Positions 12,186 through 23,945 are shown, counted from the stretch's first letter. The stretch: DNA of 64,000 bases from Macrothele yani (GCA_039090855.1 CM077027.1:101722424-101786423); one strand, 5' to 3'. Notes: a model not told the origin generated them from the sequence alone. Numbers and translations are program-made.

Positions 12186-13780
12186 CAGTGCAGATTCCAA
12201 GAGTGCACTATCAAGGCGGTGCGTGAAATGAAATACTTGGGTGTGGTCCTGGATCAGAGTCTATCAGGGCTGCCACACCTGAGGCACCTTAGAACAAGGT
12301 GCACGGTGATTCTCAATAGATTGAATGGCATGAGGTTAACGGGCAAAACCAAGAAGGCCATCTATCAGAGAGGAATTGAAAGAATTCTGACGTATGCAAG
12401 TGGAGCATGGTGGACTCCCACAGTCAGAATGAAGAAGGGGATAAACCAAATCCAAAGGTTGGCCCTACTAGGGATAACCGGTTGTTTTCGCACAACGTCG
12501 ACCCTAGCACTCCAAGTGCTGGCGGGGTGCGAGCCGGCAGACCTAGTAGTGGAAAGGGAGGCAGCAATGCACTGCCTAAGGTCAGGCGAGGACGCCTACC
12601 TTCTCGGTGCGCCGCATCGAGCCTCCGACATGGAGATGGAAAGCGTGGACTGGCAGATCCACCCTGCCGAGGAAATTTGCCCACCGTGGGACAAGGAGAA
12701 ACCCACGGGAGTTGGGCACGAGCTGTTCACGGACGGCTCAAAGTTGAAGGGACAAGTGGGGGCAGGCTTCTGTGCGTTCTCTGACGGGAACGAAGCCACT
12801 ACAGGAAGCGTGAAATTATCGCAGAACGCTTCTGTCTTCCAGGCAGAACTTCTGGCGATAGAGACGGCACTCACCTGGGCACTCCCCAGGCGTAGTGACG
12901 AAAGAATAAAACTCTACTCGGACAGTGAGGCAGCACTGCAGGCTCTGAGTAGATTCAGGGGAAGAAACCCCATCGTCCAGAGGATCAAAACCCTCTTGAG
13001 GGCAGAGGGAGATGGGGCAGTTAGTTTCCACTGGGTACGAAGCCATGTCGGAACCCTAGGAAACGAAAGGGCAGATCAGCTGGCGAAGGCAGCCACGCTG
13101 AAAGAGACGGTCGATGTGCAATGCAGAACGCCGCGAAGGTGTATTCGCGCAGCATTAGCACGTCGGACCATGACCGAATGGCAGGTCAGATGGGACACGG
13201 GAGAGACAGGGCGGAAGACACACAGAGTGTTTCCGAAGGTCTCGACCAAACGAGCACAGACAAATAAGTTCCTGAATCAAGTACTCAGTGGCCATGGCAT
13301 CAGCCCTGAATACCTAGGCAGATTTGCCATCAGGAACTGCACTTGTCCCTGTGGAAAGAGAACGGCAAGCATAGAACACTGCGTACTTGATTGCAGTGGC
13401 TTCGCCGAATGGAGAAACACACTGATCCCAGGTGTGCAAAGAACGCGAAGATTGGATCTGCTCATCCAATCTTCCGTTAACAGGAGGGGGATAATAGCCT
13501 TGGTTGAAAGGCTAACCCTCCAGCAACATACCATCTTCCCCAATCAAACGGGGACCGAAACGCAGGAGGTGAACGTGCACACCGAAAGCGATTCGGAAGA
13601 TGAATGAGGGTAGAAGTCTGTGGGAAAGCAGACGAAGAGACCACCAATGTAAATATTCTGTAAATAATTTTTTTTTTTTTTGCTATCTCTTGATGTTGTA
13701 AGTCCTAAGCATGAGGACAGTGTATACATGTGTGTAGATGTTTTGAAAAAGAAAATAAAGGGAAATTATTCCCCAAAAAA
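12186..13780 (+). mobile_element. 5'-truncated non-LTR retrotransposon with RNase H (I/R1/Jockey group)
   Basis: This fragment carries the end of the reverse transcriptase, an RNase H domain and a C-terminal Cys/His motif, followed by a short 3' region with a T-rich tract at 13668-13680. It is clearly GC-richer than its surroundings. The upstream endonuclease and RT catalytic motifs are missing. Its exact 3' end is uncertain; the stretch ending AAAAAAA near 13780 is one candidate. Confidence 0.8.
12219..13607 (+). CDS. Retrotransposon RT C-terminus plus RNase H, open 462-residue frame
   Basis: Residues 1-130 read YLGVVLDQSL and YASGAWW, the RT thumb region of LINE polyproteins. Residues 168-292 form an RNase H domain with ELFTDGSKLKG (Asp172), FQAELLAIETAL (Glu210), LYSDSEAAL (Asp235) and GNERADQLAK (Asp286), so the D-E-D-D set is intact. 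Residues 374-392 give a CTCPCG...EHCVLDC zinc-knuckle-like motif. The C-terminus is acidic (ESDSEDE). The frame extends upstream of the first Met (reading TIKAVREMKYLG), so the start shown is only the first internal Met of a truncated polyprotein. No stop interrupts the 1.4 kb. Confidence 0.88.
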   Translation: MREMKYLGVVLDQSLSGLPHLRHLRTRCTVILNRLNGMRLTGKTKKAIYQRGIERILTYASGAWWTPTVRMKKGINQIQRLALLGITGCFRTTSTLALQVLAGCEPADLVVEREAAMHCLRSGEDAYLLGAPHRASDMEMESVDWQIHPAEEICPPWDKEKPTGVGHELFTDGSKLKGQVGAGFCAFSDGNEATTGSVKLSQNASVFQAELLAIETALTWALPRRSDERIKLYSDSEAALQALSRFRGRNPIVQRIKTLLRAEGDGAVSFHWVRSHVGTLGNERADQLAKAATLKETVDVQCRTPRRCIRAALARRTMTEWQVRWDTGETGRKTHRVFPKVSTKRAQTNKFLNQVLSGHGISPEYLGRFAIRNCTCPCGKRTASIEHCVLDCSGFAEWRNTLIPGVQRTRRLDLLIQSSVNRRGIIALVERLTLQQHTIFPNQTGTETQEVNVHTESDSEDE

Positions 13781-14592
13781 AGTTCGAGGGCAAGGAATCT
13801 TCCAGTCAACGATAAAGTAAGAAACGACCTATCCCGCCAGACAGAGCGGGAACCCAGACAAGGTATACTAGGTCACCTGCCAGCACGTCACCACGGGCTG
13901 GTCTCTAGGCCATTGGGGTGGCCAGGGTCCGAACCGGCGTCTCAAGGCAGGATAATTGTCGCAACATGTCAAAATAACATCCAAGGTGCTCAATAAGTCC
14001 CCGTGGAGCCAAGACAGATTGGCGGAACGGGACAATGAAATCAGTATATTAATATTTTCTAAAATTTAGCCATAATTAAGAAATCCAACATAAGAGATCA
14101 TGTTCCCTATTAACCATCTCACTGGATAAAACCTGACATCCCCACTATGGAGACCCACACGCCTGCGATTATGCATAATCAAAATGTATAATTTGTTTAT
14201 GTTTCAGTAAATCGGTTAAGAGCCTTGCGATTATGTGCATTTACATACTAAATTTTCCTACCTTCTGCTAAATTATTTTCTTTCATTTTTACATTTTTTC
14301 TCAAAAATGCCTTTTGGACTTTGAATTTGGACACCAGCATATTTTAAAGTATGTTCTGCAAAAGAATTAACTCCTAACTACTTTCAATAACATTATCTGC
14401 ATATGATGAATGGAAGAACTGGCTATTTTCTCACTTATCATATTTTGCAGATTGATCACATCAGCAAACTCAAAATGAAACAACTTGCACCATCCCCTGC
14501 TCAACTCATATAGATAGAGATTAAAGTAAATGCACACTATAGATTGAGAATAAAATTTAATGAGTACATTATAGGGGAAAAAAAAAACTTAC
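13781..14592. other. GC-rich unassigned block, then AT-rich intron
   Basis: 13781-14035 is markedly GC-rich (for example CCCGCCAGACAGAGCGGG) beside AT-rich DNA. It could be the 3' UTR of the RNase H LINE or another element; open frames in it resemble nothing I recognise. 14036-14592 is ordinary AT-rich intron ending just downstream of the exon 3 donor. Confidence 0.45.
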
Positions 14593-14692
14593 GAGTAAAC
14601 TGTTCTTACACCACCTTTCAAACCACTTTCAAATACACCTTTGCCTCTTCCACCTGCCAGTACTTGAGCTTTAACAACATAATCTTTGCTTT
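14593..14692 (-). CDS. SUCLA2: Succinyl-CoA ligase [ADP-forming] beta subunit, exon 3
   Basis: The 100-nt exon lies between a TATGCAG acceptor (ending 14693) and a GTAAGT donor (14592). Its first two bases complete a Glu codon begun by exon 2, giving [20 protein letters not shown]. Its last two bases (TC) are completed by the first base of exon 4. The glycine-rich AGGRGKG loop and the KAQ lysine belong to the ATP-grasp nucleotide-binding region of succinyl-CoA ligase beta subunits; [14 protein letters not shown] follows. No defects are seen. Confidence 0.93.
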
Positions 14693-15733
14693 CTGCATAA
14701 AAGAAAATACTCAATAATCAAAAATACACATGATGCATAGTGTGAAAAAGTTAGTGATTACTTTTGAAAAATAAAATATGTAACATGCAAATCCATATTA
14801 CATACAATGGTTATTTTTAATAAAAACTAAAAAGGATTTTTTTAAATAAAACCAGATTTACTCTAAATCTTTACAACTGCACTCTTCTTCAAAATAAGTA
14901 AATAACCTCCTTGGAATTGACACACTTTCTCCAGAATTTCTCCCACTCCTCAAACAGAATCCATCTTTAGACATCTTTAAATTCCCCATCAATGATGATG
15001 GGGGTGATTCTGCCTGAATTAAGTAGGGAATCTTATATAGGTCATCTTACAAGAGACTAATGAAAACATTTATGTTGAAGGCTCTCCTGATCAGTAGAAC
15101 TGCATCTTGTAGGCTTTCTTGGAAAATCTGTCAAGTTGAAGATATGCTTTTCTTCCTTTTTCTTTTATCTTAGTAAGGAAGTCCAGAGCATGGTGAAGCT
15201 CCCTCTCTCAATATTTCTGCAGACCACCACCAAACTTCCTGTACTGGGGTGAAATTATTCCACAATGTTAAAGAATTTCCCATTCAATACCTTTGTTTCA
15301 GCATTTTGCATGATTTCACTATTATTTTGGATTTCAGCAATGTATCATTTGTCTTTTGCACTACCAACCAGATCTTCAGTTTTGATGAAATGCGATCAAT
15401 ATGACCATGTCTTCAGCACTAACTTCCATGTCTAGTTGCATTGTGCTAGTTTCTAGGATCTCCACAAAACCTTCAAAATTTGTGACAGTCAGCACAATGG
15501 TCTTCAGCAGACATTAATCACTGATACCTTTATCTTACTGAGCATTTTTTATACTGTTTTACCAGATTCCTTCAAGGTAGACCTACCTTCTGAACCAGTT
15601 GCTCTGGTAAAGATAATGTACTTGAAGACAGCTCTACCTGTTTGATATGTAAAGCAAATATTGCAGGAGACAGCTGCAGTCACAAACACAAATTTAGTTT
15701 TTGGGATAAAAATATTTTAATGAATGTAGATAC
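14693..15733. other. SUCLA2 intron 2, nothing recognised
   Basis: Intronic sequence upstream of exon 3 in transcription. It is less AT-rich from about 15000 to 15650 and may be old element debris, but no protein motif or terminal repeat could be assigned. Confidence 0.35.
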
Positions 15734-16533
15734 CAAGGCTTGATTTTGACCGACAGGTAGTAGCAAATTGCTAGCAAGCAAATGCATTTTGCTAGTGATA
15801 AACAATTTTAGTGAAAGTTGCTAGTGTAAAATTTTTGAATGTTTTAGTGTGAACTGTAAACTGCAACTGCATTGTGCGTGTGGAACATTTTAGACACACA
15901 AAAAGGAACAACTGCTTTCTGGAAATGAATGTTTCTTGAAAAGTACAAACATTATAAAAACATTTTGGCACTAGTAGAAATATCCAATATATTTCTCTTA
16001 TTTACTTCTGCATGCAAAGTTGGGTTCAATTTCATGAAGAGAATCCAGGGTGATTGGAGGGCAGTTTAAACTTACAAACATTGAATGCTCTCATAAGTAT
16101 TGAGGTTGAAGGTCCGTCCAAAGACAAGTTTGACCCCAGGCCTGCTGTTTTAAAGTGGTATGATGAAAAGACCCGAAACCCTGATGGTAAACCATATGGA
16201 AAATAACTTAAAATTTTGAAGTGTCCTTGAATTTTGTGAATAAAGATAAATAAAAAAAAATTATTTGCATTCGAATTAAATTGTTAGAATTAATCTGTCA
16301 GGTCATGAAATGGTGAGTTATATCTAAATATTTGTAATCTTTTCAGCATTCCAATGTGACAGTTACAGGGGTGAAATCAAAATTTGTCATGACTGACTAA
16401 TGAAGTGGGACATGTTAAACTTTCTTTTGTATAATGTTAATAAACTTTCGCTAAGTAGATAATGCAATTTGCTAGTAAAAAATAAGGCCACTAGCAAGTG
16501 TTGCTATAGCCAAAAAAATGAAATCACGGCCTG
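15734..16533. mobile_element. Decayed hAT element, 800 bp, with 8-bp target duplication
   Basis: Flanks show identical 8-bp GTAGATAC at 15726-15733 and 16534-16541, the hallmark of hAT insertion. The ends are imperfect inverted repeats: CAAGGCTTGATTT on the left and CAGGCCGTGATTT (reverse complement) on the right. Near both ends GCTAGCAAG/CTTGCTAG-type motifs recur, as subterminal repeats do in hAT. An internal remnant at about 16090-16200 reads SKDKFDPRPAVLKWYDEKTR, resembling C-terminal segments of domesticated hAT-like zinc-finger proteins. It cannot encode a transposase. Confidence 0.78.
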
Positions 16534-16659
16534 GTAGATACCCAGAAACACTGTCTAAAACTAGCACCTTCTGCTCTAGGGGAGATATTGCTCACAATGT
16601 AGAAGTTGGGGTGAGGCTGTATTGTGCTGAGCACTGCCAGCATGAAGCAAGTAATGGTG

Positions 16660-17200
16660 AGGAGAAGCTGTATTGTTAACTTTTTTCAACAATGTGGTCC
16701 CTTAAAATTTGGGAATTGTTTGAGCAAAACAGCAACAGAAGCTTATCAAATGCTTAATCAGGTTTACCTCAGTCTGCTGTGTTCCACTAGTTAAAAGAAT
16801 TAAAAATGGTCAGATGTACTTTACAAAAGTTTGTGGGCCTGAAGCTCAGTTCACAGTCATGCCTAAAACAACAATCAATACTGCTGCTCTAAGAGTGCAA
16901 ATGGATTGTTGCATAATGATCTACTAGTCAGCTTAACAGCTGCATATCTCTATGAAAAGCATTCATGCTATCTTTAAAGAGCACTGGAACATGGCACTTC
17001 TGCACAGCTATTTGATTATCTGGTTGCTCGGTTTTGAGTGGATTTTAAAACTGCAGAAAGAACAGATTGCAGAATCAGGTGGAAAAGTTATATCACTTTT
17101 TAAAAAAATATTGGTGTATCATGTACACAACACAGTTACAGATTACACTAGCCTGCAAATGAAAACTTTTTTCTGCAGTATGAACTTGAATATGTGACTT
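16660..17200 (+). pseudogene. mariner transposase relic
   Basis: Near 16715 the frame reads FGNCLSKTATEAYQMLNQVY, matching the mariner N-terminal segment (compare KLGKSASETYQMMKQVY in the mariner at 1.2 kb). Diverged remnants with several stops continue to about 17200, for example INTAALRVQMD. Terminal repeats were not found. Confidence 0.6.
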
Positions 17201-17459
17201 TTACTACTCTTTGTACGCTGAATTCCAAAATGCATTCGGTTCTGCTGTATCACATCGGGTTCCTTGGCAATGTGGTATAATGTAAGTTCATCAATTTCTG
17301 TTGACCGAATCGATACATTTCATGTCTTTGCATATATAGCATGCATATTTAACCATTTTTAAAACTAAGCATAAGCAAGAACAACCTTTAAAAGTGAAAG
17401 GGAATAATTAAAAAAAAACTACATAGAAATAAAATAAAAAGTGTACAAGAGTTGAAAAC

Positions 17460-19150
17460 TTATCTAATTACATTCCTTAATGTTAGTAGGCAGTTTGTTC
17501 TTCTCTTGCCATGGAAGCTCAGTGTTCGTGATGCCCGTGAGTGTTCTCTGGAAGGATCCTCACATGCAATAGAGCAACAGTAATCAGCCATTATACGCTC
17601 ATCCCAACGTCCCTGATAACGTCGCTGTGCCTCTTTTAAGTCCTGGTGGAACCTTTCACCTTGCTCTTCACTCAAAGCTCCCAAATTCAGAGGGAAGTAA
17701 TCGAGATGTGCACTTAAGAAATGAAGTTTTAGGCTCATCTCACAACCAAGCAATTTGAATTTGTCCAACATATTTTTCACAATTGTCTTGTACGACGGGT
17801 CCTTTACGTTTCCAAGAAAAAGTTTCATCACTTCTTTGAAAGCGTTCCATGCCTCTTCTTCAGTTTCGATCATTGTACAGGTGAAATTGTTATCCATCAT
17901 CAGTTTACGAATTTGCGAGCCATCAAATATTCCCTCTCTGATTTTAGCTTGTGACAATGAAGGAAATGTTGTGCATAAGTACTGGAAGCATGGATGACTT
18001 TTGTCTAGTGCCTTTACAAACTGTTTCATAATACCAAGTTTTATGTGTAACGGAGGGAGTAGAATTTTCTCACGATCAACTAGACTTTCTTTCATTAATG
18101 ACATTCTTGGAACCTGTTGTCAGTTGCTTCCTCTCAGGCCAATGTGCAGTATCCCAATGTTTGTCCCTGGCTCTGCTATCTCACTTGCAATGGAAACAGG
18201 GAAATTTTGTGTATCCTCTCTGCTGTCCTAACAATATTCTAATGACTTTCAAGTCACCACATATTTGCCATTCGTTTTCATGGAATTTAATTTTTTCAAG
18301 CACTAACTTTAATGTTTCATATGATTCTGACAATTTTGTGGAATGAGCAAGTGGTACAGAAGCGAATTTGTTGCCGTTATGAAGTAAAACCGCCTTGAGG
18401 CTTCTTTTGGAAGAGTCAATGAAAAAGGCGACAGGAACTAGATTGATAGATTTCCTCTCCCAACTGATGAATAAGATTACGGATGTCCGTACAAAAAAAA
18501 ACAAATCTTCCTTTGAGTAGTACTTCCGAAAACACTTGTGACGATTCCTGTACCAAGAAAATATAACTCCAGGTGCCAGCAGGTTTTTCTCATAAAGTCT
18601 TGAGCCTAGTAGTTAATTTTTTTCCTTCGTAAGCCCCAGTTTTCCTATCAAGTCATTTAACTCGGGCTGAGTAAACATTTTTAGTAAATGGTCAAATTCT
18701 TCTGGTTCAAAACTCATTTCCTCAGTGTCTGAATGTAGAAAACTGCTTTCATATTCATCACTCAAGTTAGCTGGTGGTGTAGGTACTGGTAAGTCAAGTC
18801 CATGAGGAACAAGCTGTATGACTGATGGCAGATTTGAGTATTTAATTCCTTTCTTATTCTTTTTGTTAAAACCAGCAACATTGCACATACAGAAATAAGT
18901 CATTGTGGTGGTTCTTCTGTTCACACCATATAATTGGAATTGCAAACGGCATTGCGTTCCGTTTTCCTTTGTACCAGTACCGCAGTCCCTCGACACAACT
19001 GTTACAAGCAACGTGAGGCGCAAACGACTTATCTTGGTCGCCGACTTTCACTTTGAAGTATGCAAAGTATAGTTTATTCACGAAATGAATCTAGTTTACA
19101 CACCTTACCATCAAACACATAACATCCACAAATGTAACAAAATTGCTGAG
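17460..19150 (-). pseudogene. Multi-copy arthropod TE-type gene, frame-broken (family unnamed)
   Basis: Minus-strand pieces run from an N-terminal FCYICG zinc-binding-like motif (about 19140) and KVGDQDKSFAPHVACNSC (19020-19080), through PVPHG-like VPHGLDLPVPTPP (about 18790), to SSKRSLKAVLLHNGNKF with GQQRGYTKFPCFHC (18181-18504). They finish with PPLHIKLGIMKQFVKALDK and EEQGERFHQDLKEAQRRYQG (17460-18104). I recognise this as a protein family present in many near-identical copies in arthropod genomes, usually left uncharacterised; a transposase role is inference. At least three frame breaks or stops divide it. Confidence 0.65.
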
Positions 19151-20809
19151 GACTTCGCACACACTGTCTCCTATACAATCCCGACGCACTAGCCATACTC
19201 ACAAACTAACGTTTTACTTTCACACTTCAAATATAGGACGGGCACATGCACAAGGATGCCTGCCCTCTGCTCAACTGATAGGATATTCAGTGAGGGAATG
19301 TGAGGGTTCTTTAAACAGAAACTCTAAGGGGTACAATAAACAAGCGGCGGCACTCCGCCTAGTGTCGCGCTGACGGCTCTGACGTGATGCAGCGGCGTCT
19401 GAAAACAAACAACGAAACGCAGAAGTACGCAGGAACATTCATTGACAAGGTGCGTTTCTCATAGTATTATAGCATTTCCTAGGTTTAAGTCAAGTTCTTT
19501 GTGGATATTTAAGTGTGATTGTGAGGAGATGGCTCTACATTACATACAATGTGGATACGTCAATTCATGTATACGGAAAAAAACAATATTGTGAAACAAC
19601 TAGATGTGATGGACCAAAACTAACATTATTTTCAGATTCAGGACACAGATTTCCACAAGAACCACCTACTTTCGCATTTACCGCAGAAACATTGTTGGCT
19701 AGTGTTATTACTATCTAGAAAATTGTATGGCACTGCTCACCAACCTTTCTAAACAGCACTTCACCATGATAATATACTATCAGAGCAAAGTGTTATGGCT
19801 ACCTACCTAGTATTGTGTATGCACAGGCAGATTGACCCGCCAGGACATTTCCCAGTTGACCACTCAAAAAATGGGCAACTTTCTCATATTATCCTTTTCA
19901 TCTGAATTTTTTTAAACAAATGAATTATTATTTTAATATTTATGAACAATAATTGTTAATTTTATTTCATGTCTCTGAAAAGCTTTCTTTGAAAAAAATA
20001 AAAGAAGTGCATTGCATGTTGGGAGTGGGAGTTTGCTCTGAAAGAACACAGCAAAATTATCTGTAGTTATGTGAGAAAAATTCTGCAGAACAAAGTATGC
20101 TGTCATAAATTAAATTAACTAACTACAGTTTGATGTGAGTCACCAGACTTCCAAGCCAAGGGTCATTAGTAGGCCCTATCCTCCATTGCTAATCTTGAAG
20201 GAAACACCACTACCCATTGCTGGGTTCCATCATCCCCACATCTTTATCCACAGACTGACACAGAGCATAAAGCTACTCTCCCACAGAGATATATCAAAAT
20301 CGATGTTCAACACACATTTATCTTAAAAGAAACTTTGCCACATGAACCAATACTGGTTCATGTGACAAAATGGTGATCCATAGATCAAAATAATGGGAAG
20401 GCATAAACAAGGCATCTCTTCAAGAGAGGGAGAGATACCAATACTATTGCACAGGAGACAATTTGTGAACAAATAAATTTAAACAATTTCAAAAGAAAAT
20501 TAGCATGTGGCACATACACATTTCACTTTCAGAATGATTTTCATGGTGATTTAGTTCAAAATGAGGTTTAAGAGAGAGACACAGAATTTTTTTTTTTTTT
20601 GCCAAACCCAAATTTTAAAAGAAAGATAATTATTACCTGGTATATTATCCCATTTTGGGCTTAGTTTGATACTACATTTAATCAGTGTATTTTAAATATT
20701 ATTTCAATGTTCAACTGCTGATGACTGCATACATTTACAATGTACATTTCAACAATTCTGATTAATCCAGAATATATATACATAATCAGAATATTTTTCA
20801 CAAGCAAAT
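19151..20809. other. SUCLA2 intron 2, no gene recognised
   Basis: 19150-19480 is GC- and CpG-richer than its neighbours and may be the 5' end of the TE-type gene at 17.5-19.2 kb. The rest is AT-rich, with a repeat of CACATGAACCAATA/TGGTTCATGTG near 20340. No other feature was seen. Confidence 0.4.
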
Positions 20810-21041
20810 TCATAAAGTATTCCCTTGTAAATATGCGGGGTTTATAGTGGACCGCAAGACTAAATTCACAGCCTGGTTTGAGTATTTTGTACCCACCACA
20901 ACTGCAGGCATGCAATGGGGCATAGACCTCACAAGTCCACTGGTATACTGTACCATAACTGTATAAGTGCTGGCTGCAGCTTGTCCAGTGTCCCTGGTGG
21001 AGAGTCCACATGTCACACCTGCCAATCCATATGATGCCAAA

Positions 21042-21249
21042 CTTTTTTTTTTTTTTGAGGTTTAACAACCACCGTGAGCAAGTCAGTGGCCATCCCGTCC
21101 CTAATTTAGGGCTACTGGTTCCAGGGAAGGGAGAGAGCCAGTGACATAAGACAAACACAACATCCATGCTTCACCGGGACTCGAACCCAGACCATTTCAG
21201 ACAAATGATCATAAGCCACTGCTTAGACAACTGCACCACCGGAGCGGCA
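21042..21249 (-). mobile_element. tRNA-derived SINE in a Tc1 relic
   Basis: Sense is on the minus strand: a tRNA-like head with box B GGTTCGAGTCCCGG, a body containing CCTGGAACCAGT and CCCTAAATTAGGGACGGG, and a tail of about 14 As (21042-21056). The short flanks GCCAAAC and CCCAAAC look like a target duplication. It interrupts the Tc1 reading frame, so it inserted later. The same family occurs at 53.0-54.5 kb. Confidence 0.85.
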
Positions 21250-21484
21250 CCCAAACATACTCAATTAGGTTCATGTCAGGAAGCATGAAAGCCATGAGAG
21301 AACATGGAAGCTATCCTTGTGTTCCTTAAAGCAGTCCTGGACAATACGGTTTTTGACATTGCATGCTGTCCTGTTGGACCATCCCATCTTGGTCTGGAAG
21401 CACTGTCAACATAAAGGAATGAACCTGCTCTGTAATGACAGACAGGTACATGGTGGCATTCAGGGGGGCCATCCACCACTATCA

Positions 21485-22290
21485 GGGGACCGAGAGTGTG
21501 CCCGGAAAACATCCCCCTCTCCCGGAGCATTCCCCCTCTATCACTTGCTGGTACACATGGGGTTACTGAATCCTGCACCACCTTCTTCACAGCTATTTGA
21601 TTTACCACCATCGACAGTTTTATTTGGAAATGTGGTTCATCACAAAAGGCAACTTTCTTTCAATCTTCCACAATTCATTGACAATGCTTCCAGGCGAACA
21701 CGAGTCAGCACCGATGACTTCTGTCGCGAGCAATGTTTTAGTCATGCATTTAGGGGACCAAGAGTGTGCCCGGCAAACATCCCCCTCTCCCGGAGCATTC
21801 CCCCTCTATCACTTGCTGGTACACATGGGGTTACTGAATCCTGCACCACCTTCTTCACAGCTATTTGATTTACCACCATCGACAGTTTTATTTGGAAATG
21901 TGGTTCATCACAAAAGGCAACTTTCTTTCAATCTTCCACAATTCATTGACAATGCTTCCAGGCAAACACGAGTCAGCACCGATGACTTCTGTCGCGAGCA
22001 ATGTTTTAGTCATGCATTTAGGGGACCAAGAGTGTGCCCGGCAAACATCCCCCTCTCCCGGAGCATTCCCCCTCTATCACTTTCTGGTACACATGGGGTC
22101 ACTGAATCCTGCACCACCTTCTTCACAGCTATTTGACTTACCACCATCGACAGTTTTAATTGGGAAATGTGGTTCATCACAAAAGGCAACTTTCTTTCAA
22201 TCTTCCACAATTCATTGACAATGCTTCCAGGCGAACTAGAGTCAGCACCGGTTACTTCTGTCGTGAGCAATGTTTTAGTCATGCATTTGT
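21485..22290. repeat. 268-bp tandem triplication
   Basis: Three near-identical direct copies start at about 21485, 21753 and 22021, each with AGAGTGTGCCCGG followed by CATCCCCCTCTCCCGGAGCA. The unit is a fragment of the Tc1-like transposase. A partial repeat of GTTTTAGTCATGCATTT follows at 22290-22320. Confidence 0.9.
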
Positions 22291-22894
22291 GTTGTGACCA
22301 ATGTTTTAGTCATGCATTTACACCATAGGTCCATGTGGTGGAGGGATCACTGCACTCTAGCTTTGGACACACTCTTTTGTGTTCCCTGGTGACAGACCAT
22401 AGTTAACTGTGGCAAGGTAGCATGCCTATTGCTTCTGCCTCTCTGCCTGAGCATAAAACAGCCTTGGCCGCCCAACACCCACCCACTGGTTATGCATTCG
22501 ACCTCTTTCTATCCACTTTCGATACACTTTAACCCAGTGGCCTACCAGAAAAAACTTGACACACACCCCCCCAATATCTTTGAGGCCGCTTTTGTGAAGA
22601 TCTATTAGATTTCAATTACTGAAAATTTTAAATTCCATATTATTAACTAGGTACTACAAAACACTTACGCCAAAGTTAATCACATGATGCAAATTTTCTT
22701 CTGTTAGAGAACTAAGGCCAGCCTCTTTGAAATGCCTCATGATCATGCACACACGATGTGAGAGTGTCAAATGACCTTTTCTGATTTATACTAAAATATG
22801 GAACATAAGCAAAAAAATAAGGGACAATTAAGAATTATGTAACCTTGAATATATGAAGAAACATTAAATTTATTTACTCTTGAATGTATAAATA

Positions 22895-23945
22895 ACGCAC
22901 GGATCATTCCACGTCAAACCATCCAGAAAAAAGTCAAAAAAGAACCATAGGTTCTCAGCTTTTTTTCAAAATTGGTACACAGTCACTACTTGTCAAGGTA
23001 AGAAAAAAAAACAATTTTTAGATAAATATATTGAATAATTTAGAAATTATGCCATTTTGAAGTTTGGTGTGGGGAGTACAGAAGCAGGTCTTGAGGATGG
23101 CGCTATAATTGGCGTAGGTTTTACTCTTTTGCTGACACAATGAAAACCGTTAAGAGGTTTTGAAACTTGGTACTCTGTTAGTTATTAAGTCAGAGATTTC
23201 AAAAATGCCCACATTTCATTTTTATGACTTCAACTTTTATACTTATGAAAAAATTTTGAACCACTTTTGCAACTTTTTGAAAGAATAAGTGGGTCCTCTT
23301 CACAATTTTCTTTTTTTTTTTTTCTTTTTATGTGGTAGAGGTGGTACAACATTGTTCTTGCACTTTGTTGAAAGGTAATTGTGTAGACTTCCATTTTATT
23401 TTTTTAAATTTATGGCTTTTTTAGTCCAACATATAAAAAAAATAAAAGTTTTTTTGAAGTTTTCTCACCTTGTTACCAGGGTGGTGGCACTTATGTTAGG
23501 AAGACCCTAGCCTTACAGTGAAAATTTGGTGCTTATAAGAAGAAAAATTATAATCATGTATACTGGGAATAGTACAATCTTTTCAGTGCTGCTGTGTGCC
23601 AGCCAGCCAGCTCCCCTCCCTTGCCTCCCTCCCATACCAGTTGGAGCCACATCGGTGCATAAGGTAAGTTTGTGACTTTGTGTGTATCACAAAACCAATA
23701 ATTTTGCTTCATATTTCTGTTCCTCTTTCCCAAAATTAATGTTTGTTACTGAAGTTATTGGAACCTAAAAAATTGATGTGCATAGCATTGCCTTTGAAGG
23801 AACTGAATGACCTTTTATTCAAATGTGTCTGCTATCCAAGAAATAAAATAAGTATTTGATGTTTTACAGCTGTATTCACTGGGTGTAAGTAAATGTTTCA
23901 TGCAATTTTGTTTAAAGTTCATTGGAAATATAATGCAAAAAACTA
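22895..23945. repeat. Long inverted repeat, left arm (~1 kb)
   Basis: Starts CGCACGGATCATTCCACGTCA and is repeated inverted at 25375-26334. Shared blocks in order include AGTGACTGTGTACCAA-type sequence, GATGGCGCTATAATTGGC, CACTTATGTTAGG, GCATAAGGTAAGTTTGTGAC and AAGGAACTGAATGA. The arms differ by many indels and substitutions, so the pair is not recent. Confidence 0.85.

Larger units (their letters stand above)
20810..22330 (-). pseudogene. Tc1-like transposase relic with internal triplication and SINE insertion
   Basis: On the minus strand, from right to left: a segment with VMNHIS and GMFAGHTLGPL occurs three times (21485-22290). Then come GHTLGPLIVVDG and VQQDS, equivalent to the second catalytic block, then IVQDCFKEHKDSF and FMLPDMNLIEYVWV (DxNxIEyvWD block, near 21260). 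After the SINE at 21042-21249 the frame resumes with YTSGLVRSMPHCMPAVV, the usual Tc1 C-terminus. Stops and frame shifts are frequent. Boundaries are approximate because TIRs were not found. Confidence 0.75.

Noticed and set aside
13730..13996. 88-residue open frame in the GC-rich block
   Set aside because: No family resemblance, and GC-rich sequence stays open by chance; no start context or splice support.
21317..22218. Plus-strand proline-rich repeat protein over the 268-bp triplication
   Set aside because: The minus strand shows Tc1 transposase motifs in the correct order; the plus frame is a shadow that the multiple-of-period repeat keeps open.
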